From contig NZ_OBEF01000018.1 of assembly GCF_900215375.1 (NCBI RefSeq), forward strand, positions 1 through 64,000: DNA of 64,000 bases, in the 5' to 3' direction. Numbering within the stretch: position 1 is the first letter of the stretch; the number at the start of each line of letters is the position of its first letter. Made by a program: the position numbers and the translations under genes. Shown here in pieces: positions 30,771-40,066 of the stretch. This DNA is from Enterobacter sp. CC120223-11. Lineage in GTDB: Bacteria > Pseudomonadota > Gammaproteobacteria > Enterobacterales > Enterobacteriaceae. The notes beneath the pieces were generated by a model. The model searched no databases. It was not told the origin of the DNA and saw only the letters and a list, made by a program, of their open reading frames with translations.

Positions 30771-30820
30771 TGTGTAAAGTATAGACAACACTCCCGCTTG
30801 TAAGTGCGCAGGCGATCACA
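30771..30820 (-). promoter_or_regulatory. ychH promoter with class II CRP site
   Basis: The leftward -10 is TATACT at 30783-30778, giving a start near 30771. The CRP-like site TGTGA-N6-GCGCA (leftward, 30820-30805) is centred exactly 41.5 bases upstream, the class II position. Confidence 0.7.
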
Positions 30821-30992
30821 ATTACGAACATCTGAGCAACATAACTTTACAAATAACAGGCTGAACTATATGAATTTCTAATGGTTCAGATTGGCAATTA
30901 TCTGCCCGCCCCCGTCAGGCTTACAGAATTTTGTCTGCCGCCGCGATTACAGTACACTACGCGCCAGCTATCGACTCACTCAGGACAAAAAC

Positions 30993-31577
30993 GTGACGAT
31001 TAAACTGATTGTCGGCCTCGCCAATCCGGGCGCGGAATATGCCGCGACCCGCCATAACGCCGGGGCCTGGTACGTGGATTTACTGGCGGACCGTTTTCGC
31101 GCCCCGCTGCGCGAAGAGAGCAAATTCTTCGGCTATACCTCGCGCATCAACGTGGCAGGCGAAGATGTGCGTCTGCTGGTGCCGACCACCTTTATGAACC
31201 TCAGCGGCAAAGCCGTAGCGGCAATGGCCACCTTTTTCCGCATCGCGCCGGATGAAATCCTTGTCGCACACGATGAACTCGACCTGCCGCCTGGCGTGGC
31301 AAAGTTCAAGCTCGGCGGCGGCCACGGCGGCCACAATGGCCTGAAGGACATCATCAGCAAGCTCGGCAATAACCCGAATTTTCACCGTTTACGCGTGGGA
31401 ATCGGTCATCCGGGCGATAAAAACAAAGTTGTCGGTTTCGTGCTGGGCAAGCCTCCGCTGTCGGAACAGAAGCTGATCGACGAAGCGGTAGACGAAGCGG
31501 CACGCTGCACTGAGCTGTGGCTGAAAGACGGTCTGACCAAAGCCACCAACCGCTTACACGCTTTTAAAGCACAATAA
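30993..31577 (+). CDS. pth: Peptidyl-tRNA hydrolase
   Basis: This 194-residue protein is identical in length to E. coli Pth. It releases tRNA from prematurely dropped peptidyl-tRNA and is essential in E. coli. The catalytic His is in ATRHNAGAW (residue ~21). The conserved [20 protein letters not shown] and [13 protein letters not shown] are present. The start is GTG at 30993, as in E. coli; the in-frame extension upstream has no family similarity. ychF follows on the same strand. Confidence 0.97.
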   Translation: MTIKLIVGLANPGAEYAATRHNAGAWYVDLLADRFRAPLREESKFFGYTSRINVAGEDVRLLVPTTFMNLSGKAVAAMATFFRIAPDEILVAHDELDLPPGVAKFKLGGGHGGHNGLKDIISKLGNNPNFHRLRVGIGHPGDKNKVVGFVLGKPPLSEQKLIDEAVDEAARCTELWLKDGLTKATNRLHAFKAQ

Positions 31578-31692
31578 CGCCCGGCGAGCGGCAATTTTGC
31601 CCCGCGCCGTGTATAATAGGCGAAGTTGTTTACTTTTCTGCAATCTGTTCTACGCAACAGGTTGATTACCAAAGATTAAGGTGATTTACATC

Positions 31693-32787
31693 ATGGGATT
31701 TAAATGCGGTATCGTCGGCCTGCCTAACGTCGGCAAATCCACCCTGTTCAACGCGCTCACCAAAGCCGGTATCGAAGCGGCTAACTTCCCGTTCTGTACC
31801 ATCGAGCCGAACACCGGTGTCGTGCCAATGCCCGATCCGCGTCTTGATGCGCTGGCTGAAATCGTCAAGCCACAGCGCATTCTGCCTACCACCATGGAAT
31901 TCGTCGACATCGCCGGTCTGGTAAAGGGCGCGTCCAAAGGTGAAGGCCTGGGCAACCAGTTCCTGACCAACATCCGTGAAACCGAAGCCATCGGCCACGT
32001 GGTGCGCTGCTTTGAGAACGACAACATCATCCACGTGAATAACAAAGTCGATCCGGCTGACGATATTGACGTTATCAACACCGAGCTGGCGCTGTCTGAC
32101 CTCGACACCTGCGAACGCGCCCTGCACCGCGTGCAGAAAAAAGCTAAAGGCGGCGATAAAGACGCGAAAGCTGAACAGGCTGCGCTGGAAAAATGCCTGC
32201 CACAGCTGGAAAACGCCGGTATGCTGCGTGCGCTGAAAAACCTGACTGACGAAGACAAAGCCGCGATCAAATACCTGAGCTTCCTGACCCTGAAGCCAAC
32301 CATGTATATCGCCAACGTCAACGAAGACGGTTTTGAAAACAACCCATACCTCGACAAAGTGCGTGAAATCGCCGCTGCCGAAGGTTCCGTTGTGGTTGCC
32401 GTCTGTGCCGCTGTTGAATCCGATATTGCAGAACTGGACGACGCCGACCGTGATGAATTCATGGCCGAGCTGGGTCTGGAAGAGCCAGGTCTGAACCGCG
32501 TGATCCGCGCCGGTTACGAACTGCTGAACCTGCAAACCTACTTCACCGCAGGCGTGAAAGAAGTTCGTGCGTGGACCATCCCTGTCGGCGCAACCGCCCC
32601 GCAGGCTGCCGGTAAAATCCACACCGACTTCGAGAAAGGCTTTATCCGCGCACAAACCATCGCGTTTGAAGACTTCATCACCTACAAAGGTGAGCAAGGC
32701 GCGAAAGAAGCCGGCAAAATGCGCGCTGAAGGCAAAGACTACATCGTTAAAGATGGCGACGTGATGAACTTCCTGTTCAACGTCTAA
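31693..32787 (+). CDS. ychF: YchF (OLA1-type), redox-responsive ATPase
   Basis: This 364-residue P-loop protein of the Obg-related family prefers ATP. It has a P-loop at residues ~8-17 (GLPNVGKST), switch region [16 protein letters not shown], a helical coiled-coil insertion, and a C-terminal TGS domain ending [17 protein letters not shown]. It binds ribosomes and has been linked to catalase inhibition and stress responses. The ATG at 31693, with AAGGTGA upstream, gives the family start [10 protein letters not shown] strong terminator follows. Confidence 0.97.
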   Translation: MGFKCGIVGLPNVGKSTLFNALTKAGIEAANFPFCTIEPNTGVVPMPDPRLDALAEIVKPQRILPTTMEFVDIAGLVKGASKGEGLGNQFLTNIRETEAIGHVVRCFENDNIIHVNNKVDPADDIDVINTELALSDLDTCERALHRVQKKAKGGDKDAKAEQAALEKCLPQLENAGMLRALKNLTDEDKAAIKYLSFLTLKPTMYIANVNEDGFENNPYLDKVREIAAAEGSVVVAVCAAVESDIAELDDADRDEFMAELGLEEPGLNRVIRAGYELLNLQTYFTAGVKEVRAWTIPVGATAPQAAGKIHTDFEKGFIRAQTIAFEDFITYKGEQGAKEAGKMRAEGKDYIVKDGDVMNFLFNV

Positions 32788-32803
32788 GCCTCACTTTTGC
32801 ATT

Positions 32804-32832
32804 AAAAAAACCACGCTCCGGCGTGGTTTTTT
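32804..32832 (+). terminator. pth-ychF terminator
   Basis: AACCACGC-TCCG-GCGTGGTT at 32809-32828 has A7 before it and TTTTTT after it. Confidence 0.93.
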
Positions 32833-32942
32833 GTTTTCTGTCGTCTGCAGCACAACATAAAAAAATGGTCGTCCAGTTTTCGGTTGTGAGGGTTTCCTCC
32901 AATCCTCTACAGTCATCCGACACCTTACCTGCGGAGATAACC

Positions 32943-33716
32943 ATGACCTTTGCTGAACTTCACCATCACACAACCCCCTTACTTATCGCCAACGTCTGGG
33001 ATGCGACGAGCGCCGTTGCGGCGCAGCAGGCAGGCTTTCAGGCGCTGGGCACCTCAAGTGCCGCCATTGCCGCCATGCTGGGATACGAAGACGGAGAAGC
33101 TCTCTCTTTCGATGAACTGTTTTACATCGTGACGCGTATTAAGGCCGTCAGCAATCTGCCACTAAGCGTTGATATGGAAGCCGGGTTTGGTGGAACAGCC
33201 AAAGAGATCACCGCTCGTCTTAAGCGCCTGGTTCAATCAGGCGTTGTGGGCGTAAACCTTGAAGATAGCCGGGTGGTGAATGGCATGCGCCAACTCGTCG
33301 ATGCCGCAGAATTCGCCCGCACGCTAAGCGATATTCGCACTGAACTGAACAACGAGAATCTCAGCCTCTTTCTCAACATCCGCACTGACGCTTACCTGCT
33401 AAACCATGCGCAGCCGCTGCAGGAAACGTTGCTCCGTGGGCAACTTTATCAGGCAGCAGGTGTGGACGGCCTGTTTGTGCCCTGTCTGACGTCAGAAAAA
33501 GAGATGGCGATAATTGCCGATGCTTGCCCTCTGCCCCTGAACGTGATGTGCATGCCTGATCTCCCTGATTTCGAAAATCTGAAAGTCGCAGGCTTTCGCC
33601 GCATTTCGATGGGGAATTTTGTTCATTCAGCCCTTCAGCTTACGCTCAAAGCGGTTATGCTGAACGTCCTGTCGCAGCAATCCTTTGCCGGAGTTTTTGC
33701 ACATGAAAGTTCTTGA
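32943..33716 (+). CDS. PEP mutase / isocitrate lyase superfamily protein
   Basis: This 257-residue protein has the TIM-barrel signatures of the superfamily: LLIANVWDATSAVAAQQAGF, the metal site PLSVDMEAGFGG near residue 80, and GVNLEDS. It lacks the isocitrate-lyase KKCGH loop, so it is closer to the uncharacterised PEP-phosphonomutase-like or oxaloacetase-like branch. The ATG at 32943 follows GGAGATAACC. Its last 14 bases overlap the ada-like gene, so the two are coupled. The reaction is unknown. Confidence 0.8.
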   Translation: MTFAELHHHTTPLLIANVWDATSAVAAQQAGFQALGTSSAAIAAMLGYEDGEALSFDELFYIVTRIKAVSNLPLSVDMEAGFGGTAKEITARLKRLVQSGVVGVNLEDSRVVNGMRQLVDAAEFARTLSDIRTELNNENLSLFLNIRTDAYLLNHAQPLQETLLRGQLYQAAGVDGLFVPCLTSEKEMAIIADACPLPLNVMCMPDLPDFENLKVAGFRRISMGNFVHSALQLTLKAVMLNVLSQQSFAGVFAHESS

Positions 33717-34758
33717 TAATCATCAGTGCGATCGCTGGTATCAGGCGCTGGTTGAGCGCGATGCTGAATATACCGGCGTGTTTTTTGTCGGGGTGAAAAC
33801 CACTGGCGTATTTTGCCTCTCGGTCTGCCGGGCCCGGAAGCCGAAACGTGAAAATGTTGAGTTCTACAGCGACTTTAAATCTGCGCTGGATGCCGGTTTT
33901 CGCCCCTGCAAAGTGTGCCGCCCCACTGAGAATGCGCACAGCGCGCCGGAGTGGGTACAGCAGGCATTAGAACTTGTGCGTATCGATCCTAAAACGCGCC
34001 TCAGCGATGCCGCACTTCGCGCCCACAACCTCAGCCCAGAACGCATAAGGCGCTGGTTTGTGCAAAATCACGGCATGACCTTCCAGGCATTCCAGCGCAT
34101 GCAGAGGGTTAATGTGGCGGTCCAGGAGCTTAAGGGGGGACGTAAGGCAACGGACGTGGCCTTCGATACGGGTTATGAGTCGCTGAGCGGCTTTGGCTAT
34201 ACCTTCAGGCAGCTGACGGGCGCATCGCCAACCGGGCAGACGGAGGTCATTCTCATTCATCGTTTTACCACGACGCTGGGGCCGATGTTCGTTTGTGCAA
34301 CCGAGCGGGGCGTTTGCCTGCTGGAATTTACCGACCGGCGGATGCTGGAAACCGAATTTCGCGACCTCCAGCGTCTGATGAATGCCCGAATAATCGCCGG
34401 AGAGAACAGCCACACTCGGCAGGCTGAAAAGCAGATTAATGAATATTTTTGCGGGACTCGTCTGGACTTTGATCTGCCTCTCGACGCTCCCGGCACCGAA
34501 TTTCAACGAACCGTCTGGCAAGCGCTGCGCGCCGTTCCTTATGGCCAAACATCACATTATCAGGCCCTTTCTGCGGAAACCGGAAAGCCCGGTGCCGCGA
34601 GGGCCGTGGCTGCCGCAAACGGAGCCAACCGCATTGCCATCGTCATTCCCTGCCACAGAATCATTGGCAAAGACGGAACAATGACCGGCTACGGCGGCGG
34701 CATTGCGCGCAAAGCGTGGCTTATTGAACATGAGCGGACATACAGTCAGAAACGCTGA
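33703..34758 (+). CDS. Ada-type bifunctional methyltransferase/AraC-family activator
   Basis: This 351-residue protein (E. coli Ada 354) has the same architecture. The N-terminal zinc site that accepts methyl groups from phosphotriesters has Cys 38, 42, 69 and 72 at exactly the E. coli spacing. An AraC helix-turn-helix (~95-185) and a C-terminal O6-methylguanine methyltransferase with active Cys 317 in IPCHRIIG follow. It repairs alkylated DNA and, when methylated, activates its regulon. Sequence is well diverged from E. coli Ada, so it may be a second Ada. It overlaps the upstream PEP-mutase-family gene by 14 bases. Confidence 0.88.
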   Translation: MKVLDNHQCDRWYQALVERDAEYTGVFFVGVKTTGVFCLSVCRARKPKRENVEFYSDFKSALDAGFRPCKVCRPTENAHSAPEWVQQALELVRIDPKTRLSDAALRAHNLSPERIRRWFVQNHGMTFQAFQRMQRVNVAVQELKGGRKATDVAFDTGYESLSGFGYTFRQLTGASPTGQTEVILIHRFTTTLGPMFVCATERGVCLLEFTDRRMLETEFRDLQRLMNARIIAGENSHTRQAEKQINEYFCGTRLDFDLPLDAPGTEFQRTVWQALRAVPYGQTSHYQALSAETGKPGAARAVAAANGANRIAIVIPCHRIIGKDGTMTGYGGGIARKAWLIEHERTYSQKR

Positions 34759-34781
34759 AAACGCCGCTATCAACCTCAACT

Positions 34782-34801
34782 AAAACCGCCCCTCCGGGCG
34801 G
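34782..34801 (-). terminator. yajD terminator
   Basis: CCGCCC/GGGCGG around CTCC (34786-34801), followed leftward by TTTTAG, between the convergent ada-like and yajD genes. Confidence 0.75.
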
Positions 34802-34811
34802 CTCACACGCA

Positions 34812-35159
34812 TTACTTCTTCTTACCCAGCATCGCCTTTAAATCTGCGAACGGGTTATAGGTCGCGGCCTCGACGTCTTTCTGTGCGTCTTCGCCTGCCA
34901 CAACGGTGGTGCCGTACTGGTCGGCCTCGGTGTATTTCGAGTGCTCATGGTCGTGGCAGTAAAGGCAGAGCAACTCCCAGTTGCTGCCGTCTTCCGGGTT
35001 GTTGGTATGATCGTGATCGATGTGGTGCACCGTCAGCTCACGCAGGTTGGAATAGACAAACTCACGTGCGCAACGCCCGCACACCCACGGGTAAATTTTC
35101 AGGGCTTTTTCGCGGTAGCCGCTTTCCAGTCGCGCGTAGTTTTTAGGGATCAGAGCCAT
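34812..35159 (-). CDS. yajD: YajD, HNH-domain protein
   Basis: This 115-residue protein is the same length as E. coli YajD. It has an HNH-nuclease fold with a zinc Cys pair (CGRCAREF), the HHIDHDHTNNP core and a second pair in LLCLYCHDHEHSKY. No target is known for YajD; the fold suggests a DNA nickase or nuclease. It is divergent from yaiL. In E. coli these two genes lie in separate places far from ychF. Confidence 0.93.
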   Translation of the reverse strand: MALIPKNYARLESGYREKALKIYPWVCGRCAREFVYSNLRELTVHHIDHDHTNNPEDGSNWELLCLYCHDHEHSKYTEADQYGTTVVAGEDAQKDVEAATYNPFADLKAMLGKKK

Positions 35160-35301
35160 TTCGGAGTACCTGTGACAAAAGGATAATTTTGCTCATCATA
35201 TCCCACAAGGAACGGAAGGCGAAACAGAGGCCGCAGTTCTGCCACAGCCGCCGCAAATCGGGGTATACTCTCCCCCATTATCAACAAGCTCAGAAACGAA
35301 G

Positions 35302-35841
35302 ATGACAAAACTTACCTTACAAGAGCAGATGCTGAAAGCAGGCTTAGTCTCCAGCAAGAAAGTGGCTAAGGTTCAGCGTACCGCCAAGAAATCCCGCGTC
35401 CAGGCTCGCGAGGCGCGTGAAGCGGTGGAAGAAAACAAAAAGGCGCAGATCGAGCGCGACAAACTGCTGAGCGAGCAGCAGAAGCAGGCCGTGCTCTCCA
35501 AAGAGTACAAAGCGCAGGTGAAGCAGCTTATCGAGATGAACCGAATCGTTGTCGACCGGGGCAACATCGAGTTCAACTTCACCGACGGCAACCTGATTAA
35601 AAAAATCACGGTGAATAAAATCACTCAGGATCAGCTGATTAAAGGCCGCCTTGCCATTGCCCGACTGATCACGGATGCGAATGCCGAAGGCGAATACGCC
35701 ATCATCCCTGCCGCCGTCGCCGATAAAATCGCCCAGCGCGATGCCGCCAGTATCGTCCTGAACAACGCGCTGAGTCAGGAAGCTGAGGATGAAGACGATC
35801 CGTATGCGGACTTCAAAATCCCTGACGATCTGATGTGGTAA
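35302..35841 (+). CDS. yaiL: YaiL, DUF2058 nucleoprotein/polynucleotide-associated protein
   Basis: This 179-residue protein is the same length as E. coli YaiL. The N-terminal half (residues ~1-75) is a highly charged Lys/Arg/Glu coiled coil (KKVAKVQRTAKKSRVQAR). The C-terminal half is a small globular domain ending EDDPYADFKIPDDLMW. The function is unknown. A good terminator follows. Confidence 0.92.
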   Translation: MTKLTLQEQMLKAGLVSSKKVAKVQRTAKKSRVQAREAREAVEENKKAQIERDKLLSEQQKQAVLSKEYKAQVKQLIEMNRIVVDRGNIEFNFTDGNLIKKITVNKITQDQLIKGRLAIARLITDANAEGEYAIIPAAVADKIAQRDAASIVLNNALSQEAEDEDDPYADFKIPDDLMW

Positions 35842-35863
35842 TACGTCCTATCGGTCGTGAATG

Positions 35864-35890
35864 AAAAGCCCTGCGGGGCTTTTCTTTTTT
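35864..35890 (+). terminator. yaiL terminator
   Basis: AAAAGCCC-TGCG-GGGCTTTT followed by CTTTTTT, 23 bases after the yaiL stop. Confidence 0.9.
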
Positions 35891-35899
35891 GTGCAGAAA

Positions 35900-36583
35900 T
35901 CAGAACGGACTGGCATTGACGGCGTGGATCACCTCGCCGCTAACGGGATGGGCAAAATGCAGTTCGCTGGCGTGCAGCATCAGGCGCGGCGTCAGTTCTG
36001 CGCCCGGAAAGTCAAGTCCGCCATACAAATCACACCCCGCAATCGGATGACCAAGATACTGGCTGTGAATGCGCAGCTGATGTGTGCGCCCGGTTTCCGG
36101 CAGCAGCTCAACGCGCGTCAGTGCCATATCATTCTGAGAAAAGCGCTCCACCACTCTGTAACGGGAACGCGCTGGCTTGCCGTTCTCCGGGCAAATAGCC
36201 ATTCGCGGAAATAGCGCAGGATCTTTGGCAATCGGTGCGTCGACAATTCCCTCGTCTTTCTCCACATGCCCACAAAGCAGCGCAGAATAACCTTTCGTCA
36301 CCTCACGCGCGCTGAACTGCTGGCATAGCGCGGCGTTGATCGCTTTATTGCGCGCCACCACCATCAACCCGGAAGTGCCGAAATCCAGGCGATGGACCAG
36401 CGTACAGCCAGGGTAGTTCTGCACCAGCCGGTAATGGACCGAATCGAGATTGAGCGGATTCTTCCCTGAAAGGCTCAGCAGCCCGGAAGGCTTGTTAATG
36501 AGCAGCAGATGTTGGTCCTGATACAGGATCTCAATCTCATCCGCACAGGGCGGAGCAATAAAGGTATCGATAATCGTGGACAT
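35900..36583 (-). CDS. RluA-family RNA pseudouridine synthase
   Basis: This ~227-residue protein has the RluA catalytic motif HRLDFGTSGLMV (Asp nucleophile near residue 64), an N-terminal LLLINKPSGLLSLSG and a C-terminal PETGRTHQLRIHSQYLGHPIAGCDLYGG. It isomerises uridine in rRNA or tRNA. It is clearly different from RluA itself (only moderately similar), so the target site is unknown. The ATG at 36583 is chosen because residues upstream do not resemble the family; its ribosome-binding site is poor. It is divergent from the YdeP-type gene. Confidence 0.85.
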   Translation of the reverse strand: MSTIIDTFIAPPCADEIEILYQDQHLLLINKPSGLLSLSGKNPLNLDSVHYRLVQNYPGCTLVHRLDFGTSGLMVVARNKAINAALCQQFSAREVTKGYSALLCGHVEKDEGIVDAPIAKDPALFPRMAICPENGKPARSRYRVVERFSQNDMALTRVELLPETGRTHQLRIHSQYLGHPIAGCDLYGGLDFPGAELTPRLMLHASELHFAHPVSGEVIHAVNASPF

Positions 36584-36736
36584 CAGGCAACCCGTAGCAA
36601 AAGAAGCTGCGGATGATACTCCATTCCCCCCTGGCTGACGACCTGCCCCTTCCCACACAAATTGATCGCTGATTGTTGTTATTGTGTTAATCACCGAGGT
36701 GTAAACTTAAACGGTCATTTTTTTGCAGGAGCCCCG

Positions 36737-39025
36737 ATGAACAACAAAAGACGTGCCGTGCCCGGCATCCGACACTACGACGGCCCTGCCGGAGGCTGGG
36801 GCGCGCTGAAGGCCACGGCGATTGCCGTGCGCACGCAAATGGACGCCCTGGAGGCACCCGCCACGCTGCTGCGCACCAACCAGCCGGATGGCTTCGACTG
36901 CCCGGGCTGCGCGTGGCCGGACAAAGAGCACAAGTCCACCTTCCAGTTCTGCGAGAACGGCGCGAAGGCCGTCACCTGGGAAGCTACCAGCAAGCGCGTG
37001 ACGCCCGATTTTTTCGCAGCGCACAGCGTCATCTCGCTGCTGGCAATGAGCGATTTTGAGCTTGAAGGCTACGGCAGGCTTACGCACCCGCTGGTTTATC
37101 ACCGCGAAAGCGACACCTTCCGCCCGGTTGAGTGGCAGCAGGCGTTCGATCGCATCGGCGAAATTCTGCGTGGCCTCGAGCCTGACGCCGTGGAGTTTTA
37201 TACCTCCGGGCGCACCTCGAACGAAGCGGCGTACCTGTTTCAACTTTTCGCACGAGAGCTTGGGACCAACAACTTCCCCGACTGCTCCAATATGTGCCAC
37301 GAAGCCACCAGCACCGGCCTGCCACGTTCGATTGGCATCGGCAAAGGCACCGTCTCGCTGGACGATTTTGATAAAACCGAGCTGGTTATCTCCATTGGCC
37401 ACAACCCTGGCACCAACCACCCACGAATGATGGGCACCCTGCACGAACTCTCCCGGCGCGGCGTGCCGATCGTTGTCTTTAATCCACTGCGCGAGCGCGC
37501 GCTGGAGCGGTTTGCCGATCCGCAAAGCGTAATTGAGATGGCAACTTATGGCTCGACGGACATCGCCTCGACCTATTTCCAGGTCAAAGCGGGCGGTGAT
37601 GCGGCGGCCCTGAAGGGCATCGCGAAGCACCTGCTTGAGCTTGAGGCCCAGGAAGGCAAGGTGCTCGATCGCGAGTTTATTGCGACCCACACTGAAGGGT
37701 TTGCTGCCTTCGCCGAAGATATTGCGGCGACGGAGTGGGAAGCCATCGAGCAGGAATCCGGCCTGACGCGCGCCAACCTGCAAAGCGTAGCGGTTGCCTA
37801 CGCCAAATCGAACGCCACCATCATCACCTACGGGATGGGCATCACTCAGCACAATAAGGGCACCGCCAACGTGCGGCTGATTGCTGACCTGCTGCTGATG
37901 CGCGGCAACATCGGCAAACCCGGTGCCGGGATCTGCCCGCTGCGAGGCCATTCCAACGTGCAGGGAAACCGCACGGTCGGTATCAGCGAGAAGCCCACGC
38001 AGGCATTTTTAAACCGCATTGAAGAAGTCTTTGGCTTCGTCCCGCCGTCAAAACACGGCCACGACGCGGTGATGGCAACCCAGGCGATGATTGCCGGCGA
38101 GGCCAAAGCGCTGATCTGTCTCGGCGGTAATTTTGCGGTCGCCATGCCCGATCATGAACAGGTGTTCACGGCGATGCGTAATCTTGATCTCAGCGTCCAC
38201 GTTGGCACTAAGCTCAACCGCTCGCATCTGCTAACCGCCCGTGAAACATACCTTTTTCCGTGCTTAGGACGTACCGAACTGGACGTGCAGCAAACCGGCA
38301 GGCAGTCGATCACCGTCGAAGACTCTATGTCGATGGTTCACGCCTCTTCCGGCAAGCTGAAACCCGCCTCTACACAGCTGTTGTCCGAACCGGCGATTGT
38401 CGCAGGGATGGCGAAAGCCACGCTGCCGGACACTAAAATTGCCTGGGCAGATCTTGTCGCAGACTACGACCGTATCCGCGATTTGATTGAACAGACCATT
38501 CCAGGCTTCAGCAACTATAACGAAAGGATCCGCACTCCCGGCGGCTTCAGGATGCCGCTGCCGCCGACGGAACGCGTGTGGCCCACCGCCACCGGCAAAG
38601 CGATGTTCTCAGTCTTTGACGGGCTGGATGAAAACGCCAAAGGCGTCGGCGACAACACCCTGCGGATGATCACGCTGCGCAGCCACGATCAGTACAACAC
38701 CACGCTTTATGCGCTGGACGACCGCTATCGCGGCGTGTTTGGCCGCCGTGACGTGCTGTTTATGAACGAAGGAGACATGACGGCGCTGGGGCTGGAGCAC
38801 GGCGATCGGGTGGATATCGCCACCGCCCTGCCCGGAAGCACGCAGACGCTGGAGGACATTACCGTGGTGGCATACAGCATCGCATCAGGCTCCGTCGGAG
38901 CCTATTACCCGGAGGCGAACGTGCTGGTGCCGTTGGATTATCTCGACAAAGAGAGCGGCACGCCGTCGTACAAATCGGTGCCTGTACGGTTGACGCTGCG
39001 CTCGAAGGACATTCGCGCGCTTTAG
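36737..39025 (+). CDS. YdeP-type FdhF-family molybdopterin oxidoreductase
   Basis: This 762-residue protein (E. coli YdeP 759) has the N-terminal FDCPGCAWPD CxxC pair, the molybdopterin domain (FYTSGRTSNEAAYLFQLFAR, DCSNMCHEATS, ISIGHNPGTNHPRM) and a C-terminal molydopterin-dinucleotide domain. No Tat signal is seen, so it is cytoplasmic. YdeP is linked to acid resistance in E. coli; its substrate is not established. AGGAG lies six bases before the ATG at 36737. It is the only gene between the divergent pseudouridine synthase and the REP element. It may share molybdenum cofactor supply with NarG. Confidence 0.9.
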   Translation: MNNKRRAVPGIRHYDGPAGGWGALKATAIAVRTQMDALEAPATLLRTNQPDGFDCPGCAWPDKEHKSTFQFCENGAKAVTWEATSKRVTPDFFAAHSVISLLAMSDFELEGYGRLTHPLVYHRESDTFRPVEWQQAFDRIGEILRGLEPDAVEFYTSGRTSNEAAYLFQLFARELGTNNFPDCSNMCHEATSTGLPRSIGIGKGTVSLDDFDKTELVISIGHNPGTNHPRMMGTLHELSRRGVPIVVFNPLRERALERFADPQSVIEMATYGSTDIASTYFQVKAGGDAAALKGIAKHLLELEAQEGKVLDREFIATHTEGFAAFAEDIAATEWEAIEQESGLTRANLQSVAVAYAKSNATIITYGMGITQHNKGTANVRLIADLLLMRGNIGKPGAGICPLRGHSNVQGNRTVGISEKPTQAFLNRIEEVFGFVPPSKHGHDAVMATQAMIAGEAKALICLGGNFAVAMPDHEQVFTAMRNLDLSVHVGTKLNRSHLLTARETYLFPCLGRTELDVQQTGRQSITVEDSMSMVHASSGKLKPASTQLLSEPAIVAGMAKATLPDTKIAWADLVADYDRIRDLIEQTIPGFSNYNERIRTPGGFRMPLPPTERVWPTATGKAMFSVFDGLDENAKGVGDNTLRMITLRSHDQYNTTLYALDDRYRGVFGRRDVLFMNEGDMTALGLEHGDRVDIATALPGSTQTLEDITVVAYSIASGSVGAYYPEANVLVPLDYLDKESGTPSYKSVPVRLTLRSKDIRAL

Positions 39026-39026
39026 C

Positions 39027-39101
39027 ATTGCCGGGTGGCGGCTGCGCCTGACCCGGCCTACGAGTAGGCCCGGCAAGCACAAGCGCCGCCGGGCAATCTG
39101 T
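39027..39101. repeat. REP/BIME after the YdeP-type gene
   Basis: TGCCGGGTGGCGGCTGCGCC with ACCCGGCCTAC, then GTAGGCCCGGCAAGC and GCGCCGCCGGGCAA, form facing REP units between convergent genes. The arrangement resembles the unit after chaA. Confidence 0.85.
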
Positions 39102-39105
39102 CAGC

Positions 39106-40032
39106 TTACTCTTTCACGCGAGCACGCTTCCCGCGCGCTTCTTCCTCGCTGTCACTCGCCTTCACCAACGCAAAGTTGAAGCTGACTTCGGTGTGCGGCG
39201 CAGGAATATCGCGCTGCTGCGCAAGCTTTTCATCGGTGATTTTTACCGGGTCGGCGATCAGCTCTTCGCGGGTGGCAAAGGCAAAGTCGTCCCACAGATA
39301 TTCATCGCCGTTGAGGTTGATCTGCGTGGTCAGGTGCTTAAAACCTGGCGCGGAGACGAAGAAGTGCACGTGCGCCGGGCGGTTGCCGTGGCGGCCGAGG
39401 CCGGTCAGCAGTTTTTGCGTCGGGCCATCCGGTGGGCAGCCGTAGCCGCAGGGCACAATACTGCGCACGGCGTAACGCCCTTCCGCGTCCGTTTCCACGC
39501 GGCGGCGCAGGTTATATTCGCTCTGCGATGCATCGAAGAAGGAGTAGCCGCCCAGCGTGTTCGCATGCCAGATATCCACCACCGCGCCCGCCACCGGTTT
39601 GCCGTTGAGATCGGTCACCTGCCCGTGCAGCCACATAGCTTCGGCCTTCTCGCTGCCGTCATCCATTCGTGCAAAACCTTTGCTCAGCGGCGCGTTCGCC
39701 ACGTACAGCGGCCCTTCGATGGTACGCGGCGTGCCAGTGTTCTGCCCCGCTGCGGCCTCTTTTTCATCGGCACGCATATCCAGATAGTGCTCAAGGCCGA
39801 GCCCTGCCGCCAGCAGCGCCGCCTCCTGGCGCTGGCCGAGTTCGTTCAGGTAGTTCACCGCCAGCCAGAACTCTTCATCGGTAATGTCGAACTTTTTGAT
39901 GGTATGACACAGGTCGCTCAGCAGCTGGTGCATGATGTTCTTGAAGCGCTCGTTGCCCTGTAACGCGTTCAGACCGCTGCTGATGGCAAGCAGGGATTCC
40001 AGTTCGGTTTGTTTCGCAGGATTGACTGACAT
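39106..40032 (-). CDS. catA: Catechol 1,2-dioxygenase
   Basis: This 308-residue intradiol dioxygenase cleaves catechol to cis,cis-muconate with Fe(III). An N-terminal helical linker domain is followed by the catalytic beta-sandwich with metal-ligand regions around GPLYVANAPLS, VDIWHANTLGGYSFFD, YAVRSIVPCGYGCP and RPAHVHFFVSAPGFKHL (two Tyr and two His expected). It is the last gene of the leftward iac-cat run. Catechol is the end product of the iac pathway, so this is ring opening for IAA degradation. AGAGGAAC precedes the ATG. Confidence 0.95.
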   Translation of the reverse strand: MSVNPAKQTELESLLAISSGLNALQGNERFKNIMHQLLSDLCHTIKKFDITDEEFWLAVNYLNELGQRQEAALLAAGLGLEHYLDMRADEKEAAAGQNTGTPRTIEGPLYVANAPLSKGFARMDDGSEKAEAMWLHGQVTDLNGKPVAGAVVDIWHANTLGGYSFFDASQSEYNLRRRVETDAEGRYAVRSIVPCGYGCPPDGPTQKLLTGLGRHGNRPAHVHFFVSAPGFKHLTTQINLNGDEYLWDDFAFATREELIADPVKITDEKLAQQRDIPAPHTEVSFNFALVKASDSEEEARGKRARVKE

Positions 40033-40066
40033 TGCGTGTTCCTCTTGTAGGGTAAGGTTTTTTTAT

